DNA of 64,000 bases, from contig NZ_JAZIFY010000001.1 in NCBI RefSeq assembly GCF_036634195.1, positions 930,001 to 994,000 of the forward strand. The letters run 5' to 3'. Below are positions 24,777 to 32,884 of this stretch, one piece after another. Every line of letters begins with the position of its first letter. Within the stretch, counting starts at the first letter, position 1. The notes beneath the pieces were generated by a model. The model had not been told where the DNA came from. It did no database searches and was given only the letters and a program-made list of their open reading frames with translations. This DNA comes from Streptomyces sp. P9-A4. Its GTDB lineage: Bacteria; Actinomycetota; Actinomycetes; Streptomycetales; Streptomycetaceae. The position numbers and the translations under genes are program-made.

Positions 24777-24917
24777 CGAACCGGCCCGGTCGAACCGAGC
24801 CAGAACAGACCGGCCCCGCCCAGCCGAACCGAGCCCGGACGGTCCGTCCCGGACGAACCCGCCCGGCCGGACGAGCTCAGGGCCGGCCCCGCCCGAAGCC
24901 GGATCCGGTCCGCCCCC

Positions 24918-25391
24918 TCACTCCCCCCTGAGCCGCAGCTCCAGTCGCTCGATCGCCGCCCTGACCCCGTTGCCGTAGCCGTCGTCGTCCAGGTGGTCCG
25001 AGGCCGTGCGGGCCCGGTCGAGGTGGGTCCGTGCGGCGTCGGGCCGCTGGAGCTTCAGATAGTCGGCGGCGAGGTTGAGGTGGAGCGAGGGGTACAGCGC
25101 GCGGAGCGCCGCCGTCGAGTCATGGGCGGCGAGCCGCTCCTCCGCCAGTCCCTCGGCGGCGCTCAGGGCCCGCAGGTCCCAGGCCAGCTCCGTGTCGGGG
25201 TCGTCCTGCGCGTCCGCCATGTAGTGGGCGAGGGTGCAGCGGTGGAGGGGGTCCCCGTCCGGGCCGATCTGCTGCCACAGCAGCCCGAAGCGGTTGCGGG
25301 CCTCCTCACGGTCGCCGCCGTGGAGCAGCATCATGGCCTGCCCGATCCTGGTCATGACCCCGTCGTCCGACACCTGCTGCTGCTCGGTCAC
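24918..25391 (-). CDS. Helical-repeat (TPR-like) protein
   Basis: 157 residues. GTG 25391 is chosen because GGAGGTCGC lies right before it; frame continues upstream without a better start. It is built of helix pairs: MTRIGQAMMLLHGGDREEAR, FGLLWQQIGPDGDPLHRCTL, YPSLHLNLAADYLKLQRPDA and ARTHLDRARTASDHL, a TPR-like rhythm. Such Streptomyces proteins are usually annotated as tetratricopeptide or hypothetical. It probably binds another protein. It is downstream of ung on the same strand, with a 70-bp gap. Confidence 0.7.
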   Translation of the reverse strand: MTEQQQVSDDGVMTRIGQAMMLLHGGDREEARNRFGLLWQQIGPDGDPLHRCTLAHYMADAQDDPDTELAWDLRALSAAEGLAEERLAAHDSTAALRALYPSLHLNLAADYLKLQRPDAARTHLDRARTASDHLDDDGYGNGVRAAIERLELRLRGE

Positions 25392-25461
25392 CGCGACCTC
25401 CACCGCCTCACCCACTGGGAGTGCCGACGCTAGCCGCACCCGCCCCCGATCGGGCCGAGGC

Positions 25462-26145
25462 TCAGCCGAGGTCCGGGACGCGCCAGTCGATCGGCTCGTG
25501 TCCCTGTGCCGCGACGGCCGCGTCGATCTGGGTGAACGGCTGCGATCCGAAGAACTTCTTCGCGGAGAGCGGCGAGGGGTGGGCGCCCTTCACGACCACG
25601 TGCCGCTCCTCGTCGATGAGCGGCAGCTTCTTCTGGGCGTAGTTGCCCCAGAGGACGAAGACGGCGGGGTCGGGCCGCGAGGCGACGGCGGTGATCACCG
25701 CGTCGGTGAACTTCTCCCAGCCCTTGCCCTTGTGCGAGTTCGCCTCGCCGGAGCGGACCGTCAGCACGGCGTTGAGCAGGAGGACGCCCTGCTCGGCCCA
25801 GGGCATCAGATAGCCGTTGTCCGGGATCGGGTGGCCGAGCTCGGCCTGCATCTCCTTGTAGATGTTCCGCAGGGAGGGCGGGGTCTTGACCCCGGGCCGG
25901 ACGGAGAAGCAGAGGCCGTGCCCCTGCCCCTCGCCGTGGTACGGGTCCTGACCGAGGATCAGGACCTTGACCTTGTCGTACGGCGTGGCGTCGAGGGCGG
26001 CGAAGACCTCGTCCTTCGGGGGGAAGACCGGTCCCTTGGCCCGCTCCTCCTCGACGAACTCGGTGAGCTGCGCGAAGTAGGGCTTGCGCAGTTCCTCGCC
26101 GAGAACGCCCCGCCAGGACTCGGGCAGCATGCTGGTGTCGGTCAC
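25462..26145 (-). CDS. ung: Uracil-DNA glycosylase, family 1
   Basis: 227 residues from GTG 26145, preceded by GGAGGTTGTTGACC. It removes uracil from DNA as the first step of base-excision repair. Motif A GQDPYHG contains the catalytic Asp67. The Phe stacking position is in GLCFSVRPG. Leu-loop motif B is HPSPLS. LLNAVLTVRSGEANSHKGKG and WGNYAQKK are family blocks. Full length for family 1. Start at the longer upstream ATG is not supported by a ribosome site. Confidence 0.95.
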   Translation of the reverse strand: MTDTSMLPESWRGVLGEELRKPYFAQLTEFVEEERAKGPVFPPKDEVFAALDATPYDKVKVLILGQDPYHGEGQGHGLCFSVRPGVKTPPSLRNIYKEMQAELGHPIPDNGYLMPWAEQGVLLLNAVLTVRSGEANSHKGKGWEKFTDAVITAVASRPDPAVFVLWGNYAQKKLPLIDEERHVVVKGAHPSPLSAKKFFGSQPFTQIDAAVAAQGHEPIDWRVPDLG

Positions 26146-26193
26146 GGTCAACAACCTCCGGTGGACGTTCCTGTCTACGTCCCAGAACCTACC

Positions 26194-26216
26194 GGGGGCC
26201 ACTGACAGTGGCCCCC
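26194..26216 (-). terminator. Hairpin terminator after the solute-binding lipoprotein gene
   Basis: GGGGGCCACT and AGTGGCCCCC form a perfect ten-base stem around GAC. It begins ten bases after the lipoprotein stop on the minus strand and before ung. Confidence 0.75.
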
Positions 26217-26225
26217 GCAGGCCGT

Positions 26226-27803
26226 CTACCAGCTGGCCCGGCGCTCCAGCTCCCAGAGCTGCATGACCGTCTGCGGGTCGAGCGCGCGCTCGCCGCCGCC
26301 GATGTCCTCACGGGCCGCGAGGTACAGCTTGCCCTGCCACAGCGGCAGCAGCCGGACGTCCTGGACCATGATCTCCTGGGCCTCCACGAACTCGTTCGTG
26401 ACGCCCCCCCGGTCGCTCTCGCGACGGGACTTCGGGATCAGCACGTCAGTGATCCTGGGGCTCACGTACGGGGTGCCGAGGACGTTCTCCTTGCCCATGA
26501 AGGGCGCGACGAAGTTGTCCGGGTCCGGGAAGTCGGGGAACCAGCCGCGGCCGAAGACCGGGTACTCGCCCTTCTGGAAGCCCGCCGTGAACTCCTTCCA
26601 GGGCTTTCCGTGCAGGGTGATCTTGAAGAGGCCGGACTCCTCGAGCTGCCGCTTGAGCTCGGCGAACTCGGCGGCCGTGGAGGAGCCGTACCGGTCCGTC
26701 GTGTACCAGAAGGTCAGCTCGACGGGATCGGTGATGTCGGCGTCGCGGAGGATCTCCTTGGCCTTGGCGGCGTCGGGCGAACCGAAGCGGTCGAAGAACT
26801 TGGTGGTGTGGGCGGCGATGCCCTTGGGCACCATCGAGTACAGGGGCTCGGCGGTGCCCTGGTAGACCCTGTTGACCAGTTCGTCGCGGTCGACGAGCTG
26901 GGCGATGGCCTTGCGGACGGCGAGCTTGGCGACCGAGGGGTCCTGGGTGTTGAAGACCAGGTAGCGGATGTCCGCGCCCGTCGACTCGACGAGCTGGAGG
27001 CCCTTGTTCTCGGGCTTGTCGTCCTGGAGCGCGACGACCTCCTCGGCGGTGAGGCCGCGGTAGGTGGCGTCGATCTCGCTCTTCTTGAGCGCGGCGACCA
27101 TCGCGTCGGACTGGTCGTAGTACCGGATGGTCACGCCGCCGTTCTTGCGGTCGGCGAACCCCTTGTACGTCGGGTTCTTCGTCAGCTCCGCCGTCTTGCG
27201 CTCGGAGTAGGAGTCGAGGACGTACGGTCCCGAGCCGGTGATCTTGCCGTCCTTGCGGAGGGCGTTGGCCGGGTAGTCGGCCGGGTCCACGAGGGACATC
27301 GCCGGGGTGGCCAGGATGAACGGGAACGTGGCGTCCGACTTGTTGAGCCGGAAGACGACGGTACGGTCGCCGACGGTCTCGATCTTGTCGAGGGAGCCGA
27401 GCATCCCGTTGGGGCCGCCCTTGAAGTTGATCGTGCGGATGCGCTCGATCGAGTACTGCACGGCCTTGGCGTCCAGCTTGTGCCCGTTGGAGAACACGAG
27501 GCCCTCCAGGAGCTTGCATTCGAAGACCCGGCTCGAGGTGTCGGTGAACTTGCAGTCGGCGGCGTCCGACTGTGGAGTCGTACTTCCCGTCGGGAAACTC
27601 ACCAGGGTCTGGAAGACATTCCGGAAGAGCTCCCAGGAATTGTCCCAGGCGGCGGCCGGGTCAAGCGTGGTGGGAGAACTCGTCGTACCGATGACGATTC
27701 TCTGATCCCCGGCGGAATCACTGTCCGAGAAGACACTGCATCCGGTTACCAGGGATATGGACACAAGGGCTGCAGCGGCCTGCAGACTGGTCCGGTTGAA
27801 CAC
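26226..27803 (-). CDS. ABC-transporter solute-binding lipoprotein, family 5
   Basis: 525 residues from GTG 27803, eight bases after GAGGAG. A lipoprotein signal (FNRTSLQAAAALVSISLVTG then Cys) anchors it outside the membrane. Family-5 features follow: IVIGTTSSPTTLDPAAAWDN, the signature FECKLLEGLVFSNGHKLDAK with AVQYSIERI, and FGRGWFPDFPDPDNFVAPFM near the end. These proteins deliver oligopeptides or similar ligands. No permease or ATPase genes adjoin it, so it is an orphan that must use a transporter encoded elsewhere. Compare the unexported relative in the RiPP-like cluster. Confidence 0.9.
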   Translation of the reverse strand: MFNRTSLQAAAALVSISLVTGCSVFSDSDSAGDQRIVIGTTSSPTTLDPAAAWDNSWELFRNVFQTLVSFPTGSTTPQSDAADCKFTDTSSRVFECKLLEGLVFSNGHKLDAKAVQYSIERIRTINFKGGPNGMLGSLDKIETVGDRTVVFRLNKSDATFPFILATPAMSLVDPADYPANALRKDGKITGSGPYVLDSYSERKTAELTKNPTYKGFADRKNGGVTIRYYDQSDAMVAALKKSEIDATYRGLTAEEVVALQDDKPENKGLQLVESTGADIRYLVFNTQDPSVAKLAVRKAIAQLVDRDELVNRVYQGTAEPLYSMVPKGIAAHTTKFFDRFGSPDAAKAKEILRDADITDPVELTFWYTTDRYGSSTAAEFAELKRQLEESGLFKITLHGKPWKEFTAGFQKGEYPVFGRGWFPDFPDPDNFVAPFMGKENVLGTPYVSPRITDVLIPKSRRESDRGGVTNEFVEAQEIMVQDVRLLPLWQGKLYLAAREDIGGGERALDPQTVMQLWELERRASW

Positions 27804-27916
27804 GTGCACGCTCCTCGTTCGGCCGGGGGTCGGCCGACGATACCGCAGCACCCCGTCAGGTCAATCGTCGAGCCCGACGGGGCACTTGAGTCATTCGACG
27901 TATAACCGGGCCCAAT

Positions 27917-27944
27917 CCGGACACTGTTTCCGGAAAGTGTCCGG
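27917..27944 (-). terminator. Hairpin terminator after the SDR pair
   Basis: CCGGACACT (27917-27925) pairs perfectly with AGTGTCCGG (27936-27944), with a ten-base loop. It lies just downstream of the SDR stop at 27952 on the minus strand. Confidence 0.7.
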
Positions 27945-27951
27945 TTATCGG

Positions 27952-28719
27952 TCACCCCACTCCGGCGTTCAGGAAAATCCCGCCGTCGACGACGAGCGTC
28001 TGGCCGGTGATCCACTCCGACTGCGAGGAGGTCAGGAACGCCGCAGCGCCACCGATGTCCTCGGGCTCGCCGAGCCGGCCGAGCGGATAGGAGGCGGCCG
28101 CCTCCGCTTCCCGGCCCTCGTAGAGCGCCTGGGCGAATTTCGTCTTGACGACGGCGGGCGCGATGGCGTTGACCCGCACGAGCGGCGCGAATTCATGCGC
28201 CAGCTGAAGGGTCAGATTGACCATCGCGGCCTTGCTCATTCCGTACGCACCGATGAAAGGCGAGGCGGAGACGCCGGCGATCGAGGCGATGTTCACGATC
28301 GCGCCGCCGTGTTCCTTCTGCCAGGCGTGCCAGCTGCGCTGGGCGAAACCGAGCGCCGAGACCACGTTCGTCTCGAAGACCTTCCGGGCCACCCCGAGGT
28401 CCAGGTCCGCGATGGGGCCGAAGACCGGATTCGTCCCGGCGTTGTTGACCAGGAAGTCGAGACGGCCGAAGCCGTCCATCGCCGCCTCGACGGCGGCGGC
28501 CTGGTGGACCTCGTCGTGGGCCTTGCCGGGGACGGCGATCGCCCGGTCGGCCCCGAGGCGCTCGACGGCCTCCTTGAGGGCCTCCTCGCCGCGTCCGGTG
28601 ATGACGACCCGGTCGCCGCGCGCGACGAGCGCCTCGGCGATCCCGTAGCCGATGCCCCGGCTCGCGCCGGTGACGAGGGCGACCTTGCCGGACAGCTCCG
28701 GCCGTGCCTGTGCGGTCAT
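27952..28719 (-). CDS. Short-chain dehydrogenase/reductase (SDR)
   Basis: 255 residues, ATG 28719. Classical SDR: cofactor motif TGASRGIGYG, an Arg at the end of the second strand (VVITGRG) favouring NADP, the NNAG motif (FLVNNAGTNPVFG), then Ser in IVNIASIAGVSA and YGMSK (Tyr-x-x-x-Lys) as active site. Substrate unknown. It follows the FabG-like gene at 28749-29510 by 29 bases on the same strand, so the two are co-transcribed and may act on one pathway, for example fatty-acid or ketone metabolism. Confidence 0.9.
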   Translation of the reverse strand: MTAQARPELSGKVALVTGASRGIGYGIAEALVARGDRVVITGRGEEALKEAVERLGADRAIAVPGKAHDEVHQAAAVEAAMDGFGRLDFLVNNAGTNPVFGPIADLDLGVARKVFETNVVSALGFAQRSWHAWQKEHGGAIVNIASIAGVSASPFIGAYGMSKAAMVNLTLQLAHEFAPLVRVNAIAPAVVKTKFAQALYEGREAEAAASYPLGRLGEPEDIGGAAAFLTSSQSEWITGQTLVVDGGIFLNAGVG

Positions 28720-28748
28720 GTCTGCCGTGCTCCTCTCGCTGCCGGGCG

Positions 28749-29510
28749 TCAGTTGAGCGGGCCGCCGGCCACGTACATGACCTGACCGGAGACGAAGCCG
28801 GCGTCGTCGCCCGCAAAGAAGGCGATCGCGTTCGCGACGTCCTCGGGGCGGCCGACCCGCTGCACCGGGATCATGGAGGCGGCGGCGGCCTGGAACTCCT
28901 CGAAGCCCATGCCCACGCGCTCGGCTGTCTGCGCGGTCATCTCGGTGACGATGAAGCCCGGGGCGACGGCGTTGGCGGTGATGCCGAACTTGCCGAGCTC
29001 CTTGGCGAGCGTCTTGGTCAGACCCTGCAGACCGGCCTTCACGGCCGAGTAGTTCGCCTGGCCCCGGTTGCCGAGGGCCGAGGAGGAGGAGAGCGAGACG
29101 ATCCGGCCGAAGCCCGCGTCCACCATGTGCTTCTGGCAGGCCTTCGCCATCAGGAAGGCACCCTTGAGGTGCACGTTCATGACGAGGTCCCAGTCGGACT
29201 CGGACATCTTGAAGAGCAGGTTGTCGCGGAGCACGCCCGCGTTGTTGACGAGGATCGTCGGCGCGCCGAGTTCGGCGGCGACGCGCGCGACGGCGGCCTC
29301 CACCTGGGCGCTGTCGGAGACGTCGCAGCCGACCGCGAGGGCGGTGCCGCCCGCGGCGGTGATCTTCTCGACGGTGTCCTTGCAGGCCGCCTCGTCGAGG
29401 TCGAGTACGGCGACGGCGCGGCCCTCGGCCGCGAGGCGCAGCGCGGTGGCGGCGCCGATTCCCCGTGCGGCACCCGTGACGACGGCTACGCGCTGCTCGG
29501 TGGTGGACAT
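28749..29510 (-). CDS. SDR, 3-oxoacyl-ACP reductase (FabG)-like
   Basis: 253 residues, ATG 29510. TGAARGIGAA binds the cofactor; an Asp at the end of strand two (AVLDLD) suggests NAD rather than NADP. NNAGVLRDN is the FabG-type loop, the active site is Ser in VSLSSSSALGNRG with YSAVK. The end GDDAGFVSGQVMYVAGG is typical FabG. It is the first gene of a two-SDR operon. An operator-like sequence at 29584-29594 lies upstream. Confidence 0.9.
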   Translation of the reverse strand: MSTTEQRVAVVTGAARGIGAATALRLAAEGRAVAVLDLDEAACKDTVEKITAAGGTALAVGCDVSDSAQVEAAVARVAAELGAPTILVNNAGVLRDNLLFKMSESDWDLVMNVHLKGAFLMAKACQKHMVDAGFGRIVSLSSSSALGNRGQANYSAVKAGLQGLTKTLAKELGKFGITANAVAPGFIVTEMTAQTAERVGMGFEEFQAAAASMIPVQRVGRPEDVANAIAFFAGDDAGFVSGQVMYVAGGPLN

Positions 29511-29583
29511 GCTTGGTTCTCCTCGCCCTTGGATCGTCCCTGGTCGCGGCCGAACCGGTCACCCGCTCCTGCGTCCCGCACAT

Positions 29584-29602
29584 GAGCGACCGCTTAGTAT
29601 CG
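29584..29602 (-). promoter_or_regulatory. TetR-type operator-like sequence upstream of the SDR operon
   Basis: GAGCGACCGCTTAGTATCG contains AGCG-ACC-CGCT-type symmetry and lies about 75 bp before the FabG-like start. Similar GACCGCTNAGT-type sites precede acyl metabolism genes controlled by TetR proteins in actinobacteria. No regulator gene adjoins it. Confidence 0.35.
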
Positions 29603-29630
29603 TCCGCAGAACGAGACGCTAGAAGCACGG

Positions 29631-29659
29631 GCACCCGGTGTCAACGGCCCACCGGGTGC
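29631..29659 (-). terminator. Hairpin terminator after the DUF3037 gene
   Basis: GCACCCGGTG and CACCGGGTGC form a perfect ten-base stem with a nine-base loop. It lies 34 bp past the DUF3037 stop on the minus strand. Confidence 0.75.
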
Positions 29660-29692
29660 ACCTGGTCACTCCCCGTCCCCGGGCGCGTGCGC

Positions 29693-30076
29693 TCAGCGCA
29701 CCAGCAGGTCGAGGAGCCGCTCCACCTCGGCCTCGGGATCGGCGGTGAGGCCCGTGTGCACGGGGCCGGGCTGGACGACCGTGGAGCGCGGGGCGATGAG
29801 CCAGCGGAAGCGGCGCCCGGCGTCGTCACCGGCGGCCTGGCCGGCGGCGTCACCCCCGAGGCAGACCCCCTCGACGGCGCGCAGCGCGGCCCGGACACCG
29901 GTCACGTCGGCCGCCGGGTCCAGAACCGAGAGCTTCGCCTCGTCCAGATGGGTCCGGGCGGCCACGTAGGACCGGGCGCGGCAGTAGACGACCACTCCGG
30001 CGTTGAAGCACTCACCGCGCTCGACCCGGGGCACCACGCGCAGCAGCGCGTACTCGAAGACGTCGCGGTCGGTCAC
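29693..30076 (-). CDS. DUF3037-domain protein
   Basis: 127 residues. The GTG at 30076 overlaps the stop of the HipA-like gene (GTGA), so translation is coupled. DUF3037 features: FEYALLRVVPRVERGECFNA, then GVVVYCRARSYVAARTHLDE. The remainder is helical, and FRWLIAPRSTVVQPGPVHTG is the second conserved block. Function unknown. It is commonly encoded beside a HipA-like kinase, as here, which suggests that the two work together. Confidence 0.85.
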   Translation of the reverse strand: MTDRDVFEYALLRVVPRVERGECFNAGVVVYCRARSYVAARTHLDEAKLSVLDPAADVTGVRAALRAVEGVCLGGDAAGQAAGDDAGRRFRWLIAPRSTVVQPGPVHTGLTADPEAEVERLLDLLVR

Positions 30077-30918
30077 GGGGTGCTGTCCTTCTCGGTGGTG
30101 TGCGGCCGGGGCGCGAGGCGCTCGGCGAGCCAGCCGGGCGGCTGCTGGGGCCGGTTCTCGGTACGCGGTCCGAGCGTGATCCGCTCGTGGATGGTGGCGG
30201 CGCGCGGGAGCAGCGCCTCGACGTAGGCGGCGCGCACCTCGTCGGTGCTCGCGAACCCGGGCTCGTCGACGAGCCACTCGTCGGGCACGTCGGCAGCAAC
30301 CTCGTCGAGGAGTTCGCGGGTGACGAGCGGCGCGAGCTCGGCGGCGGCCGCGGCCACGTCCGGTGCGAAGCGGGCGAGGACGTGGTCGGAGGCGTCGTAC
30401 GGCTTGGCCGCGGAGGCCTGGGCACCGGGCCAGTTGTGGTGCCAGATCATGGTGGCGCCGTGGTCGATGAGCCACAGGTCGCCGTGCCAGACGAGCATGT
30501 TCGGGTTCCGCCAGGACCGGTCGACGTTGTTGATGACCGCGTCGAACCAGACGACCCGGCCGGCCTCGACCGGGTCCACCTCGTACGCCAGCGGGTCGAA
30601 GCCCAGCGAACCGGGCAGGAAGTCCATGCCCAGGTTGAGCCCGCCGCTCGCCTTCAGCAGCTCCTGCACCTCCTGGTCGGGCTCGGAGAGCCCGATGACC
30701 GGGTCGAGCTGGATGGTCACCAGCTCCGGCACCCGCAGGCCGAGCCTCCGGCCGAGCTGCCCGCAGATGACCTCGGCGACCAGCGTCTTGCGCCCCTGCC
30801 CGGCGCCGGTGAACTTCATGACGTATGTGCCGTAATCGTCCGCCTCGACGATCCCGGGGAGCGAGCCGCCCTCACGCAGGGGCGTGACATAGCGGGTCGC
30901 GACTACCTCTGTGAGCAC
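30073..30918 (-). CDS. HipA-like kinase-fold protein
   Basis: 281 residues from GTG 30918; the frame is open upstream as far as 31596, so a longer form cannot be excluded. HipA-like blocks: YVMKFTGAGQGRKTLVAEVI with the nucleotide-binding Lys, then VELVTIQLDP-like strand, VVWFDAVINNVDRSWRNPNM (Asp/Asn metal site region) and DLWLIDHGATMIWHHNWPGA, which resembles the kinase DFG-like segment. HipA proteins are Ser/Thr kinases, toxins in hipBA, but this shorter actinobacterial form has no HipB partner and is paired with DUF3037. Activity unknown. Confidence 0.8.
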   Translation of the reverse strand: MLTEVVATRYVTPLREGGSLPGIVEADDYGTYVMKFTGAGQGRKTLVAEVICGQLGRRLGLRVPELVTIQLDPVIGLSEPDQEVQELLKASGGLNLGMDFLPGSLGFDPLAYEVDPVEAGRVVWFDAVINNVDRSWRNPNMLVWHGDLWLIDHGATMIWHHNWPGAQASAAKPYDASDHVLARFAPDVAAAAAELAPLVTRELLDEVAADVPDEWLVDEPGFASTDEVRAAYVEALLPRAATIHERITLGPRTENRPQQPPGWLAERLAPRPHTTEKDSTP

Positions 30919-31235
30919 TTTCCCAGGCCACCCATCTCTTCCATGGAAGGTGCATCGTAACCGAGGGTGATCACGGGCGAGGTGGACCCGAACCACGACC
31001 GGCGGCGCCCCTCGCCGGAGGCGGGACGGACCCGAAACTCCCCCGGCGGCGCCCGTCGCCGGGCAGCCGGCAGCCAGATCGGGCGCGAGCCCGGAACTGA
31101 GGCGCGTGGGCGCTCCGATCACCAGGCCGTCGCACATGCCGTCCGCGAACCGCTCGGCGTACGCGGGGTCCCACGGCTCGCCGGTCACGAACATCTCGGA
31201 CCGTCCGCCGCGCCGGCGGGTGATCTTCACACCGG
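30919..31235 (-). other. Gap with a possible gene remnant or N-terminal extension
   Basis: The HipA-like frame stays open upstream and reads protein-like: from GTG 31230 it gives KITRRRGGRSEMFVTGEPWD and AERFADGMCDGLVIGAPTRL, then less convincing Gly/Pro/Arg-rich sequence. This may be the start of a decayed gene or an extension of the HipA-like protein. No ribosome site settles it. Confidence 0.3.
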
Positions 31236-32219
31236 CTACCCCGGGGAGATGTGCACGCCGTCGAGGGCCCGTTGGGAGCCGCGGTCCGACTTCTCCGCCA
31301 TCTGCCCCGGCACGGCCCGCGGTTCGGCCTTCGGCACGAACCTCTGCGCGGCTCCCGGAACGGAACCCGGCGCGCCTTTCGGGTCCTTCTTCGGCCCGTT
31401 CCCCTTGTCCTGACCCTGACCCTGACCCTGACCCTGCCCCTGCCCCAGACCCGGGTACGACGGCACGGGGTCGTGCCCGTGCTCGTCGCAGGGCGTGTCC
31501 TTCGGAGGCTCGCCCTTCCCCTTCGCCCCGGGCTTGCCCTTGGCCTTGCCCTCCGCCTTCTTCCCCACCCCGTACGCGCGGCACGCAGGCTCCCACCCGT
31601 CGGCCGGGGGCGACCCGGGCCGCCCCGCCGGACTCGCCGGAACGGGCTTCGCCTCGGGCGGAGTCGTACCGCCGGACGGCCGGACGGTCCCCCCGTCGAA
31701 CGCGGGAACGGGCGTCGCCGGTACGGGAGCGGGCTCCTCGTCGAAGCGGCGGGGCAGGTCCACGGCGGCGATGGCCACGCCGCCGAGCGTCACGCTCGCG
31801 AGGAGCGCGGCGAGGCTCGTCCTCAGGGAGCGCCGACGGAACCGTCGTACGCCACCGGGGGCCCAGTCGTCGCGGCGGCGCGTCCGCCGGGTCCCGTGCA
31901 GGCCTGCGTCACGCGCCGCACGGAAGGCGGCGAGCGCACCCTCCTCACCCCCGAGGCCGCCGCGCCCACCGAGGTCACCGAGGTCACCGAGGTCACCGAG
32001 GTCACCGAGATCACCAAGGCCCCCGCCCGGCCCCGCGCCCGTGATGTCGCCGGCCCCGTCCGCCCGGCGACTCCGATCGGCACCATCCACCCGATCGGTC
32101 CCCTCGGCTCTCCGGGTCCCCCCGTCGGCCGTGGCCTCCCCCGTCCCGCCCCGGTCGCCGCGCAGCGCGGCCCGCAGCGCCTGCTCCAGGCCGTCGTGCC
32201 CGCGCTCGTCGGACGTCAT
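31236..32219 (-). CDS. Single-span membrane protein partner of ECF sigma factor
   Basis: 327 residues; ATG 32219 follows GGAGGTGACGGG and lies four bases from the sigma stop. The N-terminal 140 residues are cytoplasmic and low-complexity, with a Gly-Asp-Leu tandem repeat. One span is clear (LRTSLAALLASVTLGGVAIA). The outer part is Pro/Lys/Gly-rich with a Gly-Gln tandem and two Cys (EPACRAYG, DTPCDEHG). Its position directly after a sigma factor suggests an anti-sigma role, but a zinc-binding anti-sigma motif is not present. It could be a regulated surface protein instead. Confidence 0.65.
   Translation of the reverse strand: MTSDERGHDGLEQALRAALRGDRGGTGEATADGGTRRAEGTDRVDGADRSRRADGAGDITGAGPGGGLGDLGDLGDLGDLGDLGGRGGLGGEEGALAAFRAARDAGLHGTRRTRRRDDWAPGGVRRFRRRSLRTSLAALLASVTLGGVAIAAVDLPRRFDEEPAPVPATPVPAFDGGTVRPSGGTTPPEAKPVPASPAGRPGSPPADGWEPACRAYGVGKKAEGKAKGKPGAKGKGEPPKDTPCDEHGHDPVPSYPGLGQGQGQGQGQGQDKGNGPKKDPKGAPGSVPGAAQRFVPKAEPRAVPGQMAEKSDRGSQRALDGVHISPG
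31409..31446 (-). repeat. Six-base tandem repeat coding Gly-Gln
   Basis: GACCCT is repeated about six times within the membrane-protein gene and encodes alternating Gly and Gln. Slippage here would change protein length in steps of two residues. Confidence 0.7.
31971..32015 (-). repeat. Nine-base tandem repeat coding Gly-Asp-Leu
   Basis: GAGGTCACC is repeated five times with one variant, encoding Gly-Asp-Leu units in the cytoplasmic part of the membrane protein. Length can vary without frameshifts. Confidence 0.75.
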
Positions 32220-32223
32220 CCCG

Positions 32224-32805
32224 TCACCTCCCTCTTCCCCCGAGTTCCCGGGCCAGCCGCTTCAGACCCCGGTGCGCGGCGGACCGTACCGCACCGGGAC
32301 GCTTGCCCAGAACCCGGGCGGCGGTCGGACCGTCGAGACCGACGACGACCCGGAGCAGCACGGCCTCGGCCTGTTCGCGCGGCAGGCCCATGACCAGCGC
32401 GACCGCCTGCTCGGTCGAGAGGGCCTCCAACGCCTCCCCCGCGGTGTCGGCGGGGGAGGGAAATTCGAGTTCGTCGGGTACGAGCAGGGCCGGGCGGGGC
32501 CGTGACCGCGCCCTGCGCAGGTGGTCGAGGGCCCGGTGCCTGGCTATGGTCGCGGTCCAGCCCCGGAACCCCACGCCGTCGCCCCGGAAGCGGCCGAGGT
32601 CGCGGGCTATCTCGAGCCACGCCTCGGAGGCGACGTCCTCGGCGTCCTCCCCGACGATGCCCCGGAGGTAGCCGAGAAGTCCCGGGTAGACGGCCCGATA
32701 GGCGTGGGCGAACGCCTCCTCGTCGCCCTCCTGGGCCCGTGCGACGGCCGAGGCGAGTTCCACGTCGCGCGCGGTGGTGGGCGTGTGCCCCGTCCCCTCG
32801 TCCAC
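32224..32805 (-). CDS. ECF-type RNA polymerase sigma factor
   Basis: 193 residues from GTG 32805 with AAGAGG upstream. Region 2 is visible as EEAFAHAYRAVYPGLLGYLR, VGEDAEDVASEAWLEIARDL and GFRGWTATIARHRALDHLRR. Region 4 is LSTEQAVALVMGLPREQAEA with LGKRPGAVRSAAHRGLKRLA. The linker is short, as in ECF factors. The downstream membrane protein is co-transcribed and probably connected with its control. Cognate promoters are unknown. Confidence 0.9.
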   Translation of the reverse strand: MDEGTGHTPTTARDVELASAVARAQEGDEEAFAHAYRAVYPGLLGYLRGIVGEDAEDVASEAWLEIARDLGRFRGDGVGFRGWTATIARHRALDHLRRARSRPRPALLVPDELEFPSPADTAGEALEALSTEQAVALVMGLPREQAEAVLLRVVVGLDGPTAARVLGKRPGAVRSAAHRGLKRLARELGGRGR

Positions 32806-32884
32806 GCGATCCTCTTCACAGCCCGTGCGTTCGTCGACCTCCGGTCGCCACCGCGTACCGGAACACGGTCATCCTGTCAGACAG

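Noticed and set aside
29693..30918. Classical hipBA toxin-antitoxin
   Set aside because: No HipB helix-turn-helix protein adjoins and the HipA-like protein is short; DUF3037 is not an antitoxin family known to me.
31409..32015. CRISPR array
   Set aside because: Tandem units are 6 and 9 bases with no spacers and lie inside a coding gene.
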